A DNA stretch of 64,000 nt from Halichondria panicea (taxonomy: Eukaryota > Porifera > Demospongiae > Suberitida > Halichondriidae), in assembly GCF_963675165.1 (NCBI RefSeq), contig NC_087390.1:3977301-4041300 (forward strand), written 5' to 3'. The position numbers and the translations under genes are program-made. The notes below the pieces were generated by a model. It saw only the letters and a program-made list of their open reading frames with translations, did no database searches and was not told the DNA's origin. Of the stretch, positions 61,263 through 64,000 are shown one piece after another (position 1 is the stretch's first letter; every line of letters begins with the position of its first letter).

Positions 61263-61756
61263 CATAGATTGAAGAGTTAGAGGGATAGGAAACGGTTGGT
61301 ATCTCGAGTAACATCCGCGCTACGCTGCGGTTTAATCGAGGCCATCACAACAATATCTATTTCTACACTCAGTGATACAAGTAACTGTGCTTAGTCTGTG
61401 CAACTCACTTATATTTCAAGGTCTATACCTATTGTAGTAGTCATAACCAGCACACTTACGCTCTAAAACAGCCTTGGGAACATATAACTAAGTCTCTTTT
61501 TACTGGGTGTGGTCAGTCATTAGCAAGTACTACACGTGGCTCATGGACTAGGCTCATGGACTAGGCGTGTTATAAGTTGCTGAAAGAGATGATGTCTCGA
61601 GGAAACACAGCTTTGGGAGTTACCCGGCAAAAATGTGCTTAATAGCCTCGTAACGCGGATAATTTTGGAGGCTCTACTGCAGATTCAATGTAAAATCATC
61701 ACGTGCACCACACCGTTTCCTATCCCTCTCCTATCCCTCTAACTCTTCAATCTATG
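61263..61756. mobile_element. 494-bp MITE, 27-bp TIRs, 7-bp target duplication
   Basis: The left end catagattgaagagttagag (to 61289) and the right end (61730-61756) are perfect reverse complements over 27 bp. gataaac is repeated at 61256-61262 and 61757-61763. It contains no coding frame. Internal duplications include ggctcatggactag (about 61540-61567) and cctatccctct (about 61719-61741). Confidence 0.85.
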
Positions 61757-61763
61757 GATAAAC

Positions 61764-62559
61764 TAAGTGGTGAATTTTCATTGTTGTGAAACAGCGGTGA
61801 TGCGTTTCCAATCCCTTTCCTTTACTATCTATGCCAAGACTATAATACAATGATAATTATGCTTAATTGCTAACTGTATGCTACCTTTTTACCTATAATT
61901 ATCTTGTATGTCTCAAAGTTCTTCTGTTGTAGGATGTTGGTTTTGCAAATGTAGCTAGCTCAACCTGTAACTTGTGCATGGATATGGCTGCATGCCCGCT
62001 TACTTTGCGTGAGAGGGTGGAGCTCAGTATATGCAAAGGGGTGGAGCTGAGGTCATGTGACGTTGGCTAGCTCTCTTAGAGTAGGATCAGGAGTAGGCAG
62101 TGTAGTATTGTTTCCACAAATGCGGAGTCCTAAAACCTACCTTTTCAGCTTTTTACTACTTTAGGCTAAAAGAATATACATTATTTTGTTAGTTTAAATC
62201 TAGCTGGGGAAAGCTAAAGAATCGGCCGATCACCTGTGATAAGTCCTCATGCACCTGGCTGGAGCCCGCAAGTTTTATTGTACTTGGTCATGATTTAACT
62301 TTCCCCAGCTAGTTTATGCTAGTGTTCATTACTAAGAAGGTATTGTAAACGTTTTAGCTCTTGAAAGGGAGTGCTTCCCATCCGCATTTTAGAGTGATAC
62401 CTGCATGACGTCATCTTATTATTACAGACTTATCAATTAACACAATCAGATAAAAATAAAAATAAACGTAAATTTAATCTTGATTACATTGTATTCACAA
62501 AAAATATATGTTCTCATAGAGTGCATCAAAGTCGTTGCTGTTTTTCTTCGTAGAAATTA
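61764..62559. other. No gene recognised
   Basis: AT-rich. Inverted words ctagctggggaaagc (62202) and gctttccccag-like ctttccccagctag (62299-62312) suggest a small palindromic element. It ends at a gacccgggcc terminus. Confidence 0.4.
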
Positions 62560-62569
62560 GACCCGGGCC
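62560..62569 (-). repeat. Solo terminus of the TTAA-type element
   Basis: gacccgggcc is identical to the right end at 53591-53600. Here it is followed by TTAT rather than TTAA, and directly after it the GT-strand minisatellite starts. Confidence 0.45.
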
Positions 62570-62574
62570 TTATA

Positions 62575-63245
62575 ACGGTGTGCACGCCGTGTTTGTGTGT
62601 GTGTGTGTGTGTGGGGGGGTGTGCACGCTGTGTGTGTGGGAGGGGGTGTGCATGCCGTGTTTGTATTTGTGTTGTGCATGCCGTGTGTGTGTGTTTGTGG
62701 GTGTGTTTGTGGGAGGGGGTGTGCACGCCGTGTGTGTGGGAGGAGCCATGTTTGTATTTGTGTGCATGCCGTGTGTGTGTGTGTGTGTGGGAGGGTGTGT
62801 ACGCCGTGTTTGTGCACGCTGTGTGTATTGTGCATGCCGTGTTTGTATTTGTGTGTGCGCACGTCGTGTGTGTGTGTGTGGGATGGGCCGTTGTGGGATG
62901 GGCCGTGTTTATGTTTGTGTGTGTGGGAGGGGGTGTGCACTCCGTAATTGTGTGTGTGTGCCATGTGTGTGTGTGTGGGGGGGGTGTGCACGTGTGTGTG
63001 TGTGGGAGGGGGTGTGCATGCCGTGTTTGTATTTGTGTGTGTGTTGTGTGGGGGTTGTGTGTGTGTGTGTGGGGGGTGGGCCCGCCGTGTTTGTGTGTTG
63101 TGTGTGGTGCATGTGTGTGTGCCGTGTATGTGTGTTTATGTTTGTGTTTATGTTTGTGTGTGTGTGTTGGAGGGGGTGTGCACGCCGTAATTGTGTGTGT
63201 GGTGTGTATGGGTGTGCACGTGTGTGGGGTGTGCATGCCGTGTTT
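62575..63245 (-). repeat. GT-strand minisatellite block (array B type, inverted)
   Basis: Reverse complement of the sub-family seen at 19.1-20.0 kb: it contains ggtgtgcacgccgtaattgt, tgtgcatgccgtgtttgtat and gtgcacgtgtgtg words in the same spacing. It ends in tttgtatttgtattagctgt. Confidence 0.92.
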
Positions 63246-64000
63246 GTATTTGTATTAGCTGTACATCCAAAGGAGCCAGGGAGTGCCAATCATCTGCCAA
63301 TCATCTTCTCCCAGTCTCTGACACACTAAACAAAACGAGCTAGAACTGCCAACCAACTATATTATATAAAGTTATATATAATATAACAGCCATAAGGTTG
63401 CATTTTTGCTTGCAGGTTTTTGCGAGTTGAGCCATGCATCAGCTTTATTGTACGGGAGCTCTGTACAAACAGATCTCAATCACGACTTTCAGAAGAGAAT
63501 TGCACTGTCAACAGTTTGCTAAACGAAACAACTGACAGGACCACGATGCTTAGCATCCATGCTAAATGCTAAGTGCTCGCATGCAGATCTACCAGTCCAG
63601 CTTTGACGAGTCTTGTATACCTAACGTTCACCTTCACCTAACATTCACCTTTTGTTTCTTGGGGGCATGATCCACAAAACTGCTATAGCAAATACTCTAT
63701 CAGAGAAGCTAAAACTACACTTCTGGTATAAAATGCACATGCATAGCAATGCCATGGCAACGCATAAAAGCGCATCATGATGATGTCATTACCCACACAA
63801 TTTTGCAAATTTTTGTGGGCAAATCCAAAAAACAAGGAACCCATATCACTCAAAATTTGGTATGGTGATTATGTATACTTAAATAAATATCTTGATGTAC
63901 TTTTTTCACTGAAATGTTGCATACTTTTTAGTGTACAATTTTGGACATTTTTGCACTATACAAAGACCTATACGAAGACAAACTTTGATGGTTCCAGCAC
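63246..64000. other. No gene recognised
   Basis: Begins with attagctgtacatcc, the reverse complement of the word at the right edge of array B. The remainder is unique AT-rich sequence with no convincing exon. Small duplications (for example ccaatcatctg near 63286-63308) are present. Confidence 0.45.

Noticed and set aside
62526-63329. Long open frames on both strands of the GT block
   Set aside because: Same cause as in the CA arrays: stop-free dinucleotide sequence.

Overview
The window reads as nuclear DNA of an early-branching animal, most likely a sponge. It is AT-rich with many short GT..AG introns (about 50-350 bp), one host-type gene (a HECT ubiquitin ligase), and a dense set of transposon gene families that I associate with sponge and cnidarian genomes. 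The organism call is inference; no marker gene settles it. Almost every other recognisable gene belongs to a mobile element, and most carry frameshifts, stops or deletions.

Layout. 1-2.1 kb and 11.3-20.0 kb are long CA-rich minisatellite arrays punctuated by GGCGTGCAC-type words, with a 200-base N gap at 15501-15700. Between them lies a tandem set of roughly 0.5-0.75 kb repeat units (2112-2389, then 7757-11275). Two transposons sit inside that set. One is a 5.36-kb element (2390-7747) with 24-bp inverted ends, a 9-bp target duplication and two convergent genes. The other is a 776-bp element (8510-9285) with an 8-bp target duplication. From 20.8 to 29.1 kb there is a piece of a TTAA-type element, a zinc-cluster transposon gene on the plus strand, and a block of three minus-strand transposon genes. 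From 32.1 to 34.0 kb lies an rve-type integrase gene, followed by the minus-strand HECT ligase gene (34.26-36.9 kb). A multi-exon DDE-like transposase gene (38.6-41.25 kb) is split by a 508-bp foldback element, and a broken piggyBac transposase follows (41.7-42.7 kb).

The most notable object is the element at 44912-49977. It has 68/82-bp terminal inverted repeats and an 8-bp target duplication, and it carries two convergent genes: a RecQ-like helicase and a large protein resembling the DUF6589 group. Its ends share the TAGCCTCGA terminus and the 8-bp target duplication with the 776-bp element, so I read the two as members of one transposon superfamily. The helicase would support unwinding or end processing, and the DUF6589-like protein is the better transposase candidate. 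The rest (50-64 kb) holds a TTAA-flanked element (52470-53600), a second integrase-type pseudogene (56712-57720), two plus-strand gene fragments (58.4-60.5 kb), a 494-bp MITE (61263-61756), and an inverted (GT-strand) block of the same minisatellite (62575-63245).

A sequence-wide oddity is the large number of short perfect or near-perfect tandem duplications. Many have an offset of exactly 17 bp, others 5-16 bp and one 50 bp. Similar short duplications account for several of the reading-frame breaks. Either this genome has an unusual mutational process or the assembly has a systematic artefact.
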